A stretch of DNA of 64,000 bases. Origin: Deinococcus sp. Marseille-Q6407. GTDB taxonomy: Bacteria > Deinococcota > Deinococci > Deinococcales > Deinococcaceae. The stretch is from contig NZ_CAMPFU010000002.1 of the NCBI RefSeq assembly GCF_946848805.1, forward strand, positions 146,501 through 210,500, in the 5' to 3' direction. Of the stretch, positions 8,711-19,638 are shown one piece after another; the stretch's first letter is position 1; every line of letters starts with the position of its first letter. The translations under genes and the position numbers were made by a program. The notes under the pieces were generated by a model. That model did not search any database, was not told where the DNA came from, and saw only the letters and a program-made list of their open reading frames with translations.

Positions 8711-8714
8711 TCCT
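8709..8714 (+). promoter_or_regulatory. -10 element for the thiolase operon
   Basis: TATCCT, 6 nt before the ATG at 8721. Confidence 0.55.
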
Positions 8715-8720
8715 GAAGGC

Positions 8721-9902
8721 ATGGCAAAATCTGTGATTGTGGCGGCGTCGCGTACGCCGACCGGTAAATTTCTGGGCTCCCTCAGCGATGTGACGGCGGT
8801 GGAGCTGGGCAGCATCACCCTGGCCGAAACCATGCGGCGTTCTGGCGTGGACCCCCAGCTGATCGAGGAAGTGATCATGGGCCAGGTCATTCAGACCGGT
8901 TCGGGCCAGGCCCCGGCCCGCCAGGCGGCCATCATGGCCGGTGTGCCCGACACGGCCGGCGCCATGACCATCAACAAGGTCTGCGGCTCGGGCCTCAAGT
9001 CGGTGATTCTGGCGGCCCAGAGCATCCGTGCCGGTGACCAGCAGGCGGTGCTGGCCGGCGGGATGGAATCCATGAGCAACGCCCCCTACCTGCTGCCCGG
9101 CGCCCGCAAGGGCTACCGCATGGGCCACAAGGAAGTGGTGGACGCCAATATGCAAGATGGCCTGTGGTGCTCCATCAACGACGAAGGCATGGGCATGACC
9201 GCCGAGCGAGTGGCCGACAAGTACGGCATCACCCGCGATGAGCAGGACGCTTTTGCCATCGCCAGCCACAAGAAAGCGGTTGCCGCGACCGACGCCGGAC
9301 TGTTCAAGGAAGAAATCGTGCCGGTGACCGTGAAGGGCCGCAAGGGCGACACCGTGGTGGACACCGACGAAAGCCCCCGCCGCGACACCTCCGAGGAAAC
9401 CCTGGCCCGCCTCAAGCCTGCTTTCAAACAAGGCGGCACCGTGACCGCTGGTAACGCGCCCGGCCTGAACGACGGCGCCGCCAGCCTGATGGTGGTCAGC
9501 GAGGAATTCGCCCAGAGCCACGGCCTGACCCCGCTGGCGGAAATTATCGACTACGCCACCGCCGGCCTGGACCCCAAGTGGATCATGATGACCCCGGTGC
9601 CCGCCACCCAGAAGCTGATGGAGAAGCTGAAGATGGATGTGGCGGACGTGGACCTCTGGGAACTGAACGAAGCGTTCAGCGTGCAGAGCCTGGCCGTAGG
9701 CCGTGAGCTGGGGCTGGACCTGGACCGCGTCAATGTGAACGGCGGCGCGGTGGCGCTGGGTCACCCCATCGGTGCCAGCGGCGCCCGCATTCTGGTCACG
9801 CTGCTGGGTGCCCTCAAGCAGCAGAACAAGGAACTGGGCGTGGCGACCCTGTGCATGGGCGGCGGCAACGGCCTGGCGATGGCCGTGCGCCGGCTGAGCT
9901 GA
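8721..9902 (+). CDS. Acetyl-CoA C-acetyltransferase (thiolase)
   Basis: 393 residues, the standard length. It condenses two acetyl-CoA to acetoacetyl-CoA, or cleaves acetoacetyl-CoA. Catalytic residues match biosynthetic thiolases in spacing: Cys88 in [10 protein letters not shown], His348 in GHPIGASGA, Cys378 in LCMGGGNG. With 3-hydroxybutyryl-CoA dehydrogenase at the end of the same operon it forms the first two steps of a C4 acyl-CoA pathway (3-hydroxybutyrate metabolism or beta-oxidation). Start at 8721 is chosen over upstream codons because of the -10 box. Confidence 0.95.
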   Translation: MAKSVIVAASRTPTGKFLGSLSDVTAVELGSITLAETMRRSGVDPQLIEEVIMGQVIQTGSGQAPARQAAIMAGVPDTAGAMTINKVCGSGLKSVILAAQSIRAGDQQAVLAGGMESMSNAPYLLPGARKGYRMGHKEVVDANMQDGLWCSINDEGMGMTAERVADKYGITRDEQDAFAIASHKKAVAATDAGLFKEEIVPVTVKGRKGDTVVDTDESPRRDTSEETLARLKPAFKQGGTVTAGNAPGLNDGAASLMVVSEEFAQSHGLTPLAEIIDYATAGLDPKWIMMTPVPATQKLMEKLKMDVADVDLWELNEAFSVQSLAVGRELGLDLDRVNVNGGAVALGHPIGASGARILVTLLGALKQQNKELGVATLCMGGGNGLAMAVRRLS

Positions 9903-9921
9903 GTGGGGGGTGGCTGAACCT

Positions 9922-10230
9922 ATGAGCAATCTGCACGTGATTCTGGTCAAATACACTGCCCCCACCGCCGAGGTCGAGGCGGCCACCCCCGCCCACCGCG
10001 ACTGGCTGGACCAGCACTACCGCTCGGGCCTGTTCATCACCTCCGGCCCGCAGGAACCGCGCACCGGCGGCCTGATTCTGGCCGCCGGCGAGAGCAAGGA
10101 ACAGCTGCTGGACGTAATGCAGGACGACCCCTTCCACAAGGCCGGGGTCGCGGAATACGAAATCATCGAATTCCGCCCGGTCAAGCGCGGGAAGATGATT
10201 GAGCTGGACGGCGTGCCGCTGGTGGAGTAG
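9922..10230 (+). CDS. YciI family protein
   Basis: 102 residues from the ATG at 9922 (a GTG at 9910 is an in-frame alternative; the G-rich run at 9905-9910 is better spaced for 9922). YciI-like ferredoxin-fold domain: HVILVKYTAP at the N-terminus, HRDWLDQHYRSGLFITSGPQ (about 22-42) with the family His-Asp region, then DDPFHKAGVAEYEIIEFRPV. These are small dimeric enzymes or stress proteins with mostly unknown substrates. It follows thiolase by 19 nt, so it is co-transcribed. Confidence 0.85.
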   Translation: MSNLHVILVKYTAPTAEVEAATPAHRDWLDQHYRSGLFITSGPQEPRTGGLILAAGESKEQLLDVMQDDPFHKAGVAEYEIIEFRPVKRGKMIELDGVPLVE

Positions 10231-10250
10231 AGGATGTTCCCCCAGAGGCT

Positions 10251-10675
10251 TTGCTTTCACTGGAACAATTGAGCCTTGCCTTTGAGGGCGTTCAGGAAGG
10301 ATATTTTTCCGCCTCTACAACCTATAGGGGCGGCTGGGCCAGGGCGCAACTAGATGTTGCCTTTCCGAAAGTCGCTGTGGAAGCATTTCAGAGTCAGATT
10401 GAACAGCTGTGTCAGTCGCTTTGGGGCGAAGCGTTTCTCGGCACTGAATACGAGGATGATTTTGGCCTGCTGCTTGTCGGCAATGGCAGGGGGCAGATTA
10501 GGGTTCGGCTGCACCTTGAGAACGGGAACGCTGCGTTCAGCGATTCCTTCGAGACTGACCAGACCTACCTTCTCCCTTTCATCAAAGTTTTGCGGCAGTT
10601 GACGGTGCAGTACCCCGCAACCCATGCAGACGCGGCGTATCTGAAACCCATTCCCGCAGCATTAAAGGAGCAACC

Positions 10676-10679
<4 letters not shown>
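10251..10679 (+). CDS. WapI/DUF6228-like immunity-family protein
   Basis: 142 residues from a TTG start (the ATG at 10234 is in another frame and soon stops). The motif order, a [11 protein letters not shown] strand and then the [15 protein letters not shown] stretch near the C-terminus, matches small immunity proteins of the WapI/DUF6228 type that protect against contact-dependent or polymorphic toxins. No toxin gene is nearby. Composition is lower in GC than its neighbours (50% in 10381-10440). Its stop overlaps the next ATG (ATGA), so it is embedded in the operon. Family assignment rests on pattern recognition only. Confidence 0.6.
10664..10670 (+). promoter_or_regulatory. Strong Shine-Dalgarno for 3-hydroxybutyryl-CoA dehydrogenase
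   Basis: AAAGGAG, 5 nt before the ATG at 10676, lies inside the 3' end of the immunity-like gene. It allows efficient translation of an operon-internal gene. Confidence 0.75.
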
Positions 10680-11515
<836 letters not shown>

Positions 11516-11523
11516 GTACTCAG

Positions 11524-11566
11524 GAGAACGGGGCGCGGGGGCTTCAGGCTTCCGTGCCCTGTTCTC
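11524..11566. terminator. Hairpin between convergent hbd-type and GNAT genes
   Basis: GAGAACGGGGC at 11524-11534 pairs with GCCCTGTTCTC at 11556-11566 (11 bp with one G-U), followed by TTGTT on the plus strand. It lies in the gap between convergent stops and could serve both. Confidence 0.55.
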
Positions 11567-11569
11567 TTG

Positions 11570-12097
11570 TTACCCCTGGCCGTGCGGCGGGGCGTCCATC
11601 TCCTGCAACCGGCGCACCAAAAAAGCGGCGTCCAGCCAGCGCCCGAACTTGTGCCCGGCCTGAGGCAGCCGTCCACCCTCGCTGAAGCCGTGGCGCCTAT
11701 GAAAGCGCAGGCTGCCCTCGTTCTCGGCGTCAATCACGCCGATCATCAGGTGATAGCCCTGGGCGGTGGCCTGGGTTATCAGGGCGTCCAGCAGCTCTCC
11801 GCCCAGTCCCTGGCCCTGAAAGTCGGGCGCCAGGTACACCGAGTGCTCGACTGTGCGGCTGTAACCCAGCTTGGGCCGGAAAGCGCCGTAGCTGGCCCAG
11901 CCCACCACCCCGCCGTCTTCTGTTTCCGCCACCAGCACCGGGAACCCGGCCGCCTGCCGCTCGGCAAACCATTCCTCGCGGCTCTCCAAACTGACCGGAG
12001 CATGGTCGTAGGTGGCGGTGGTGTGCGTCACAGCGTGGTTATAGATGTTCAGAATGGCGGGAAGGTCAGCGGGCGTGGCAGGGCGAATCTGGGGCAT
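11570..12097 (-). CDS. GNAT acetyltransferase, phosphinothricin-acetyltransferase (Pat/YncA) type
   Basis: 175 residues from the ATG at 12097 (a TTG two codons earlier is possible). Pat-family hallmarks: IRPATPADLPAILNIYNHAV at the N-terminus, YGAFRPKLGYSRTVEHSVYL (about 73-92), FQGQGLGGELLDALI (acetyl-CoA site) and HRRHGFSEGG.LPQAGHKFGRWLD near the C-terminus. The YSRTVEHSVY stretch is typical of enzymes acting on methionine sulfone, phosphinothricin or similar amines. AATGCT lies 5 nt before the start. Confidence 0.88.
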   Translation of the reverse strand: MPQIRPATPADLPAILNIYNHAVTHTTATYDHAPVSLESREEWFAERQAAGFPVLVAETEDGGVVGWASYGAFRPKLGYSRTVEHSVYLAPDFQGQGLGGELLDALITQATAQGYHLMIGVIDAENEGSLRFHRRHGFSEGGRLPQAGHKFGRWLDAAFLVRRLQEMDAPPHGQG

Positions 12098-12148
12098 GCC
12101 CAAGCATTGGGCCGGGGCCGGGCGGCTGTCAAGCGTCGGCGGGTCAGC

Positions 12149-12186
12149 AAAAAAGCCCCAGCCGGAAAAGCTGGGGCCTTTTTTTT
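12149..12186 (-). terminator. Rho-independent terminator after typA
   Basis: GCCCCAGC (12155-12162) pairs with GCTGGGGC (12170-12177) around a 7-nt loop. The A-run at 12149-12154 gives a U-tract on the minus strand just past the typA stop. A T-run on the other side makes it potentially bidirectional. Confidence 0.85.
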
Positions 12187-12206
12187 GCCTTTTGCTGGGC
12201 GGAGTC

Positions 12207-13990
<1,784 letters not shown>

Positions 13991-14096
13991 GTCTCTCCTC
14001 GGTGGTGCTTGAAAAGCCGGTCATTCTGAAAGAGGGGTGGGCCGCGCCGCTGGGGAAACGGCCTCCTCTGGTCTTACTGGCCTGCATGACGGCACC

Positions 14097-14149
14097 AAAA
14101 AAGCCCGCCTGTTGTCTGTGGCCATTGGTGTCGGCTCAGGAAGGCGGGC
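14097..14149 (-). terminator. Putative terminator downstream of DUF1028 gene
   Basis: GCCCGCCT at 14103-14110 pairs with AGGCGGGC at 14142-14149. The A-run at 14097-14102 reads as U's on the minus strand. The loop is long (31 nt). It sits between the DUF1028 stop and the typA start, so it could instead attenuate typA. Confidence 0.55.
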
Positions 14150-14273
14150 CACACAGCCTGACAGTGTATCAGAAGAGTGGGCTGCGGCAGTCATGCCCAG
14201 CTCACCATGCGGCAGGACTGGGGTTAGGGCCGGGCCAGCTTCCAGCGCCCGCCCCCAGCCTCGGCCTTGCCTG

Positions 14274-15128
14274 TCAGGCTCCGAACTTGCCGCGCAGGTA
14301 ATCCAGCGCTCTGAGGTCAAAGTGACCACCGGCGGCCCAGCGCTCTTCCAGATTTTCGCTGCCGTAGAGGTCCCAGGTGGCCTGCTCGGTCTGGGGGTCC
14401 CAGGCGCCGGCCGGCAGCTCCTGCGCGTAGCCTTCACGCTGCAGGAGGCCGCGCAGCCAGGTCAGTTCCTCCGGGGTCAGCGGCCGGGTTTCCTCGGGCC
14501 GGCCGAACAGCAGATCGTGGATGTCCAGCAGCCGCTCCAGCTCGCTGCAGGGGTCGGCATGGTCGTCGGCCCGCAGGTTCAGCCAGTCGTCGCTCAGGCC
14601 AGCGTAACCGCGGCCCTGTCCGGCGCACACCAGCGCGGCTGATTGCCGGCCGCGCTGGTGTGCGCCGGCCCGGTCGCCGGCTTGCAGGGCGCCCAGCAGA
14701 CGCCGGGGCAGCGGCTGACCGGCTGAGGCCTGCCAGGATTCCAGCATGGCCTGCACCACCTCGGCGCCGGCCAGGATGTTGCCCTGAATGGCGTAGTCGG
14801 GCCCGCTCAACCCGCCGGCCCAGCTGTGGCACTCGCTGCCGGTAAAGCTCAGGCTGTGCCCGCTGGCGCTGACCAGCCCGAACTGCCGCTGGGCAAAGTC
14901 GGGGTCACTTTCCTCAAAGCAGGCCGCCACCTGCTCGGGGCTGAGGCCCTGCTGCAACAGCTCCAGCCCACGAGGGCCGAAAGTGGGGTTGGCATAGCTC
15001 TGGGTGGCGACCGCCCCGGCGCCAAAGCGCACGTAAGGCACCACCGCGCCCACCGCCAGGAATTTGCTGGCGACCGCCACGCCCAGGTCACCGGTTTCGG
15101 AATCGCGTCCCACAATGGAAAAAGTCAT
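14274..15128 (-). CDS. DUF1028 family protein (Ntn-hydrolase-like)
   Basis: 284 residues. The N-terminal [27 protein letters not shown] (listed as the start plus a conserved GDLGVAV core) and [20 protein letters not shown] are DUF1028 signatures. The family is placed in the Ntn-hydrolase superfamily, but the substrate is unknown. The C-terminal third (about 190-284) includes the [20 protein letters not shown] segment and a peptidoglycan-binding-like tail. Residues about 154-170 are encoded by a perfect inverted repeat (see finding). AGGAGG lies 6 nt before the ATG. Confidence 0.85.
   Translation of the reverse strand: MTFSIVGRDSETGDLGVAVASKFLAVGAVVPYVRFGAGAVATQSYANPTFGPRGLELLQQGLSPEQVAACFEESDPDFAQRQFGLVSASGHSLSFTGSECHSWAGGLSGPDYAIQGNILAGAEVVQAMLESWQASAGQPLPRRLLGALQAGDRAGAHQRGRQSAALVCAGQGRGYAGLSDDWLNLRADDHADPCSELERLLDIHDLLFGRPEETRPLTPEELTWLRGLLQREGYAQELPAGAWDPQTEQATWDLYGSENLEERWAAGGHFDLRALDYLRGKFGA
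14620..14668. repeat. Perfect 20-bp inverted repeat inside the DUF1028 coding region
   Basis: Arms at 14620-14639 and 14649-14668 are exact reverse complements around a 9-nt loop. They encode residues about 154-170, around the conserved RGRQSAAL motif. A 20-bp perfect stem inside a coding sequence is unlikely by chance. Confidence 0.9.
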
Positions 15129-15212
15129 TTTCTGCCTCCTGCTGTGCCTGCTGCCCTCTGCCGGGCGGAGTTTTTCTCTCGCCCCGGCCAGCAGGGGAGA
15201 AGGGGTATCCGC

Positions 15213-16463
15213 TCAGTTGCGGCTGAACTGGTAGCCCTTGGGCACCACCACCACGCCGCCTTCGCTGACGGTAAAGCCACGGGCGCGGTCTTCTTCCAGG
15301 TCGTAGCCGATGCGGGCGTTGGCGGGAATGCACACGTCCTTGTCTACAATCACGCGTTTCAGCTGGGCGCCGCGGCCCACTTCCACCCCGTCGAACAGCA
15401 CGCACTGCTCGACCAGTGAGTAGGAATTGATCCGCACGTCGCGGCTGATCACCGAGTCGCGCACCGTGCCGCCCGAGATGATGACGCCCCCGGCCAGGAT
15501 GGTGTTGAAGGCCTGGCCCTTACGGCCCTCGGATTCATGCACGAACTTGGCCGGCGGGCTGAACTCGCTGCTGGTACGCAGCGGCCACTTGGGGTTGTAG
15601 AGCCCGAAATCAGGCTTGACCGACACCAGATCCATGCTGGCCTCGAAGTAGGCGTCGATGGTGCCCACGTCGCGCCAGTAGGTGTTGGGCAGCTCCTGAC
15701 CGGGAATGGGGTTCTGGTGAAAGTCGTAGGACTGCACCCGGTAATCACTCCGTAGCGCGGTGGGAATCACGTCCTGCCCGAAGTCGAAGCCGGGTTTCTC
15801 GTCGTTGATGGAGATGTCCAGCAGTTCCATCAGGGCTTTGCGGCTGAAGATGTAATTGCCCATGCTGGTCAGCGCCATATCGGGGTCACCGGGCATGCCG
15901 GGCGGGTCGGCGGGCTTTTCCAGAAATTCCTCGATGCGGCCGGCCCCGTCCACCTGCATCACTCCGAAGCGGTGCGCCTCGCTGCGCGGCATCGGGTAGG
16001 CGGCGATGGAGATATCGGCCTTGGACTCGATGTGCTTTTGCAGCATGTCTTCGAGGTTCATCTTGTAGATGTGGTCACCGCTGAGAATCGCCACGTAGTC
16101 GGCGTCGAAGTCGCGCACCAGATTCAGGTTCTGATAGACCGCGTCGGCGGTGCCGCGGTACCAGGCCGGGCCCAGTTCCTCGTACAGCGTCATCTGCGCC
16201 GGCACCACCGTGATGAAGTAGTCGGGCAGGAAGGTGCCGAAACGCCAGCCACGCGAGATGTGCTCGGTCAGGCTCTGTGCCTTGTACTGCGTCAGCACAT
16301 ACACCGAGAAAATGCCCGAATTGATCAGGTTGTTGATGGCGAAATCGATGATGCGGTATTTGCTGGCAAACGGCACCGAGGGCTTAGAGCGCTGCGCGGT
16401 GAGGGGCGCGAGGCGCGAGCCCTGGCCGCCGGCCAGAATCATTCCGAGTACACGTGGTTTCAT
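15213..16463 (-). CDS. glgC: Glucose-1-phosphate adenylyltransferase
   Basis: 416 residues. It makes ADP-glucose for glycogen synthesis from glucose-1-phosphate and ATP. Seen: the nucleotidyltransferase signature [17 protein letters not shown] (6-22), [16 protein letters not shown], the catalytic LSGDHIYKM, the substrate-binding FLEKP, and the [17 protein letters not shown] segment, followed by a left-handed beta-helix C-terminal domain. ATG at 16463 is preceded by AAAGGAA at 7-nt spacing. Other glg genes are not in the window. It is probably allosterically controlled like other GlgC proteins. Confidence 0.96.
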   Translation of the reverse strand: MKPRVLGMILAGGQGSRLAPLTAQRSKPSVPFASKYRIIDFAINNLINSGIFSVYVLTQYKAQSLTEHISRGWRFGTFLPDYFITVVPAQMTLYEELGPAWYRGTADAVYQNLNLVRDFDADYVAILSGDHIYKMNLEDMLQKHIESKADISIAAYPMPRSEAHRFGVMQVDGAGRIEEFLEKPADPPGMPGDPDMALTSMGNYIFSRKALMELLDISINDEKPGFDFGQDVIPTALRSDYRVQSYDFHQNPIPGQELPNTYWRDVGTIDAYFEASMDLVSVKPDFGLYNPKWPLRTSSEFSPPAKFVHESEGRKGQAFNTILAGGVIISGGTVRDSVISRDVRINSYSLVEQCVLFDGVEVGRGAQLKRVIVDKDVCIPANARIGYDLEEDRARGFTVSEGGVVVVPKGYQFSRN

Positions 16464-16588
16464 GGGGGGGTTCCTTTCATCGGAGTGGAGCCACTGAGCA
16501 GCGCAGGCGGGAAGCCAGTGAAGGAGGGAGGGGCGCGGGCGCCCGCAGGTTTCACGGCCCTGGCTAAGCAAGTAGATTGGTCAGGTTC

Positions 16589-16594
16589 AGTCTA
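16589..16594 (-). promoter_or_regulatory. Possible -10 element for glgC
   Basis: TAGACT, identical to several strong candidates here, lies 125 nt upstream of glgC. This would give a leadered transcript, consistent with the Shine-Dalgarno of that gene. Confidence 0.35.
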
Positions 16595-16650
16595 ACGCCG
16601 GCTGAGAGCCCATAAAGTAGGAGGCACGGCGGCGCCCGTTTATCACGGCT

Positions 16651-17586
16651 TCAGCCTTGCCATTCTTGCGGCCTTTCGGCCAACCAGGCCCGCAGCGCGG
16701 CGCGGGCCGCATCAGGTTCCAGCAGCGGGGCGCCCAACTGGGTGCGCAGAAAGGTGCGCTGCCGCTTGGCGTAGCGGCGGGTGGCTGTGGAGATGGCTTC
16801 TGCGGCCTGCGGCAGGCTCAGTTCGCCGCGTGCCAGTGCCAGCGCCTCGCGGTAGCCCAGGGCTTGCCAAGCGGTGGGCAGCGGCCGCGCCTCTGCGGAA
16901 ACCTGCTCGGCCAGCCACTGTGCCTCCTGCGGCCAGCCGGCTTGCAGCAGCGCCTGGGTGCGTTCTGTGATGTGGGCTTCCAGCTGCGGCAGCGGCGGGC
17001 TGAAGGCGAATACCTGCGCGGCGAAGCGGGGCGGGCGGCGGCCGAAATCGGCCGGAAACTGCCCGGTGCGGCGAAACACTTCCAGCGCCCGCACGGCCCG
17101 GCGCGGGTTGCGCTCCATGCGCGGCAGCTGGTCGGGGCGCACGGCGGCAATTTCAGCCAGCAGGGCGTCCAGGCCGCGTTCCTGCAACTCGCTTTCCAGC
17201 TGTGCCCGCACCGCCGGGTCGGCAGCCGGGGCCAGCGGCAGCCCCTGCGTCAGCGCCTGCAGGTAAAAGCCGGTGCCGCCCACCACCAGCGGGCGGCGGC
17301 CCTGCGCCAGCAGCTCTGCAGCCACCTCCTCGGCGGCGGCCACCCAGCGGGCCACGTCGTAGGACTCGGTCACCTCGGCCACGTCCATCAGGTGGTGCGG
17401 CACCCGGGCGCGGTCGGCGCGGCTGGGCTTGGCGGTGCCGATATCCAGCCCCCGGTACACCGTGAACGCGTCGGCGCTGATCAGGTCCAGGCCAAACTCC
17501 TGCGCCAGTTCCAGCGCCAGGGCCGATTTGCCGGCGGCGGTCGGTGCCGTCAGGACCGGCAAGGCAGGGGTAGAGGGGGAGAGCAT
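16651..17586 (-). CDS. miaA: tRNA dimethylallyltransferase
   Basis: 311 residues, normal length. It transfers dimethylallyl to A37 of tRNAs that read codons beginning with U. Seen: P-loop TAPTAAGKSALALELA (13-28), the SADAFTVYRGLDIGTAKP motif (Asp/Ser typical of MiaA), HHLMDV, VVGGTGFYLQALTQGL, and the C-terminal ATRRYAKRQRTFLR tRNA-binding helix. The ATG at 17586 is chosen because TAGACT lies 7 nt upstream and the P-loop then sits at the usual distance. The in-frame sequence further upstream is antisense to the Hsp20 gene. Confidence 0.96.
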   Translation of the reverse strand: MLSPSTPALPVLTAPTAAGKSALALELAQEFGLDLISADAFTVYRGLDIGTAKPSRADRARVPHHLMDVAEVTESYDVARWVAAAEEVAAELLAQGRRPLVVGGTGFYLQALTQGLPLAPAADPAVRAQLESELQERGLDALLAEIAAVRPDQLPRMERNPRRAVRALEVFRRTGQFPADFGRRPPRFAAQVFAFSPPLPQLEAHITERTQALLQAGWPQEAQWLAEQVSAEARPLPTAWQALGYREALALARGELSLPQAAEAISTATRRYAKRQRTFLRTQLGAPLLEPDAARAALRAWLAERPQEWQG

Positions 17587-17593
17587 CGCGCCC

Positions 17594-17599
17594 AGTCTA
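17594..17599 (-). promoter_or_regulatory. -10 element for miaA
   Basis: TAGACT, 7 nt before the ATG at 17586. Confidence 0.6.
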
Positions 17600-17664
17600 G
17601 CGGGGTGGTGACTGCCGGGGCGCAGGCGGGGCCAAGGGTCACACGTGCGCCGGGGCAGATGCGC

Positions 17665-17670
17665 TAGCGT
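17665..17670 (+). promoter_or_regulatory. -10 element for the Hsp20 operon
   Basis: TAGCGT, 7 nt before the ATG at 17678. It is divergent from the miaA box 66 bp away. Confidence 0.5.
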
Positions 17671-17677
17671 GGGCGGC

Positions 17678-18121
17678 ATGAACGAACCCACCCTGGCGAG
17701 GTTGCAACACTTAATGACCGTACGCGAGGAAACGGAGGCCCTGGGACAGGGCGACGCACGCGGCTTTACCCCGGCGGCCGACTGGCTGGACGAAGGCGCC
17801 TCGCTGACCCTGCTGCTGGACGTTCCGGGCGTGGAGGCAGACAGCCTGGAAATGGCAGAGGACGGTGACCACCTGACCGTGGCGGGCGTGCGGGCCAGCC
17901 TGCCGCCGGAAGCGGGCCGACTGCTGCAGTCCGAGCGCCGCGCCGGCGCGTTCACCCGGTCGCTGACCTTCCCCGAGCCGGTGGTGGCCGGCAGCGGTGA
18001 GGCCAGCCTGAATGCCGGGATTCTGCGGGTGCGCTTTGCCAAACAGCATCCCACCATCGATGCCACCTACCGCGAGCTGGACCGCCCCGGCGACCAGACA
18101 GAAAGAGAGAACGAGCAATGA
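17678..18121 (+). CDS. Hsp20/alpha-crystallin family small heat-shock protein
   Basis: 147 residues. An alpha-crystallin domain spans about 33-135: PAADWLDEGASLTLLLDVPGVEADSLEMAEDG (start of the domain, abbreviated), GDHLTVAGVR, AGAFTRSLTFPEPV and LNAGILRVRFAK, which is the usual L.NGVL.V.. strand. It acts as an ATP-independent holdase for unfolding proteins. The gene leads a three-gene operon and overlaps the next by ATGA. It is short of the I-x-I tail typical of large-oligomer sHsps. Confidence 0.85.
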   Translation: MNEPTLARLQHLMTVREETEALGQGDARGFTPAADWLDEGASLTLLLDVPGVEADSLEMAEDGDHLTVAGVRASLPPEAGRLLQSERRAGAFTRSLTFPEPVVAGSGEASLNAGILRVRFAKQHPTIDATYRELDRPGDQTERENEQ

Positions 18122-18345
18122 ACGAAGAAATCCGCGGCCCCCGCGATTACGGGGAAATGGACAGCATGGACCTGCAGGACTTTCTGAAGGTCGAGGGCCT
18201 GGTCGAGACTGGCGGCGAGGCCAAATTCCGCATTCAGGGCGGTGAGGTGCGGCTGAACGGCGAGGTGGAAACCCGCCGCCGCCGCAAGGTGCAGCGCGGC
18301 GACGTGGTGGAAATCTACGGCGAACGCGTCGAGGTGAACTGGTGA
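18118..18345 (+). CDS. Small RNA-binding S4 domain protein (YbcJ-like)
   Basis: 75 residues, an entire S4 fold: MDLQDFLKVEGLVETGGEAK, then FRIQGGEVRLNGEVETRRRRKVQRGDVV. The RRRRK basic patch and the V.LNGEVE turn are the RNA-contacting elements of S4 proteins. Stand-alone S4 proteins of this size are thought to act on rRNA or ribosomes. The start codon overlaps the hsp20 stop (ATGA), and its own stop overlaps the next GTG (GTGA). Confidence 0.88.
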   Translation: MNEEIRGPRDYGEMDSMDLQDFLKVEGLVETGGEAKFRIQGGEVRLNGEVETRRRRKVQRGDVVEIYGERVEVNW

Positions 18346-18932
18346 CCGACCCGGCCCCGGCCGATCCCGGTCCGGCCAGTTCCGGCGCGGCTGAGGCCAG
18401 CTGGCGCACAGCACTGCTGGCCTGGCGTGCGGCGCGGGAGCAGGCTTTCCGGGAGGGCCGTGGTCCCTTGCAGGGCGCGGCTTTGGCAGCGTTCACGGGC
18501 CTGCACCATTACGCGCCGGACCCGGCCTGGGTCTGGGCCCTGCCGGTGCAGCGTCTGGGCACCTTTCCGGCCGAGGTCTCTTTTCCCACCAGTGACGGCC
18601 GCACCAAATGGTGGGGCGCGTTCGGACAGGTCACGCCCCGGCTGCCGGGCGCCGGCCCAGTCACCCTGACCCTTTACACCCCGCTGGGCGAGGAACAGCC
18701 CCGGCAGGCTTTCCTGCCGTTCCGCGACGCGACCAGCGGCCAAGAAACCTACGGCCTGGGCCGCTACCTGGACGTACCGCTGGCCTGGGACGGCGAGCAG
18801 GTGACGGCAAGTCTGGATTTCAACCGGGCCTATCAGCCCAGCTGCGCTTACGCCGACGGCTTCAGCTGCCCGCTGCCCCCGCAGGAACACTGGCTGAGCG
18901 TGCCGGTGCCGGCCGGTGAGCGGCTGCCCTGA
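18342..18932 (+). CDS. DUF1684 family protein
   Basis: 196 residues from a GTG that overlaps the S4-gene stop. DUF1684 features: WRAAREQAFREGRGPL at the N-terminus, LPFRDATSGQETYGLGRYLD (about 126-145), then LDFNRAYQPSCAYADGFSCPLPP with the two family cysteines. Function unknown. No signal peptide is seen. It is the third gene of the Hsp20-S4-DUF1684 operon. Confidence 0.85.
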   Translation: MTDPAPADPGPASSGAAEASWRTALLAWRAAREQAFREGRGPLQGAALAAFTGLHHYAPDPAWVWALPVQRLGTFPAEVSFPTSDGRTKWWGAFGQVTPRLPGAGPVTLTLYTPLGEEQPRQAFLPFRDATSGQETYGLGRYLDVPLAWDGEQVTASLDFNRAYQPSCAYADGFSCPLPPQEHWLSVPVPAGERLP

Positions 18933-18961
18933 GCGGCGACACGTTCAGCCACGTTGCGCCT

Positions 18962-19600
18962 TCAGTGCGCGGCCACCGCGTAATAGAACTGCTCCACGCC
19001 CTGTGCTTGCAGTGCGGCGCGGCAGGCCAGCAGGGTGCTGCCGGTGGTGAGCACATCGTCGACCAACAGCACCGCTCCTTCTGAAAGTTGCGAGGCGTCG
19101 GCGGCAAAGGCGCCTGCCACATTCTGGCGGCGGTCCTCACCGCTGAGTTTGGCCTGCTGCCGGGTACGCTGAATACGGCGCAGGGCGGCCGGCGCGTAGG
19201 GCACTTCCAGCACGTCGGCCAGGGCGGCAGCCAGCAGACCGGCCTGGTTGTACCCGCGTTCGCGCTCCCGGCTGGGATGCAGCGGCACCGGCACCACGCC
19301 CACCACCTGCCAGTCTGCCGGCACCGCCGAGGCGAGTAGTGGGCCCAGCGCCCCGGCCACTTCCCGCGCCTGACCGTATTTCAGCGCCCGTACCGCGCGC
19401 CGCGCCGGCCCCTGATACCGCCCGAAGCTGACCAGATGCGGCGTGGGTGTGGGGCACAGCACCGAGTGCCGCTCGGCGCGTGGCCGCAGCGCTGCCCGGC
19501 AGGCCCGGCACAGCCCCGCCTCGGCGCCCAGTTGCCCGCCGCAGCCGGGGCAGGCGCGGGGCAAGGCCAGGCGCAGCAGCTGTTCCAGCCGGTCTCGCAT
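18962..19600 (-). CDS. comF: ComF family phosphoribosyltransferase-like competence protein
   Basis: 212 residues. Cytosolic component linked to uptake and processing of transforming DNA. Seen: an N-terminal zinc-finger with CPGC (17-20) and CRAC (32-35), the FGRYQGPARRAVRALKYG motif, PVPLHPSRERERGYNQA, and the C-terminal PRTase loop VLLVDDVLTTGST. It fits with the pilus genes 2 kb away. TAAGCT lies 6 nt before the ATG. Confidence 0.94.
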   Translation of the reverse strand: MRDRLEQLLRLALPRACPGCGGQLGAEAGLCRACRAALRPRAERHSVLCPTPTPHLVSFGRYQGPARRAVRALKYGQAREVAGALGPLLASAVPADWQVVGVVPVPLHPSRERERGYNQAGLLAAALADVLEVPYAPAALRRIQRTRQQAKLSGEDRRQNVAGAFAADASQLSEGAVLLVDDVLTTGSTLLACRAALQAQGVEQFYYAVAAH

Positions 19601-19606
19601 GCAGGC

Positions 19607-19612
19607 AGCTTA
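19607..19612 (-). promoter_or_regulatory. -10 element for comF
   Basis: TAAGCT, 6 nt before the ATG at 19600. It is 14 bp from the divergent rlmH box. Confidence 0.5.
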
Positions 19613-19626
19613 GCGTGGGCGCGGGG

Positions 19627-19632
19627 TAGGGT
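19627..19632 (+). promoter_or_regulatory. -10 element for rlmH
   Basis: TAGGGT, 6 nt before the ATG at 19639. Confidence 0.5.
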
Positions 19633-19638
19633 GAAAGC

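Noticed and set aside
15129..15212. Hairpin with T-run between glgC and the DUF1028 gene
   Set aside because: The T-run is on the plus strand while both genes are on the minus strand, so it cannot terminate glgC.
17587..18066. N-terminal extension of MiaA
   Set aside because: Antisense to the Hsp20 gene; the 17586 start restores the normal MiaA length.
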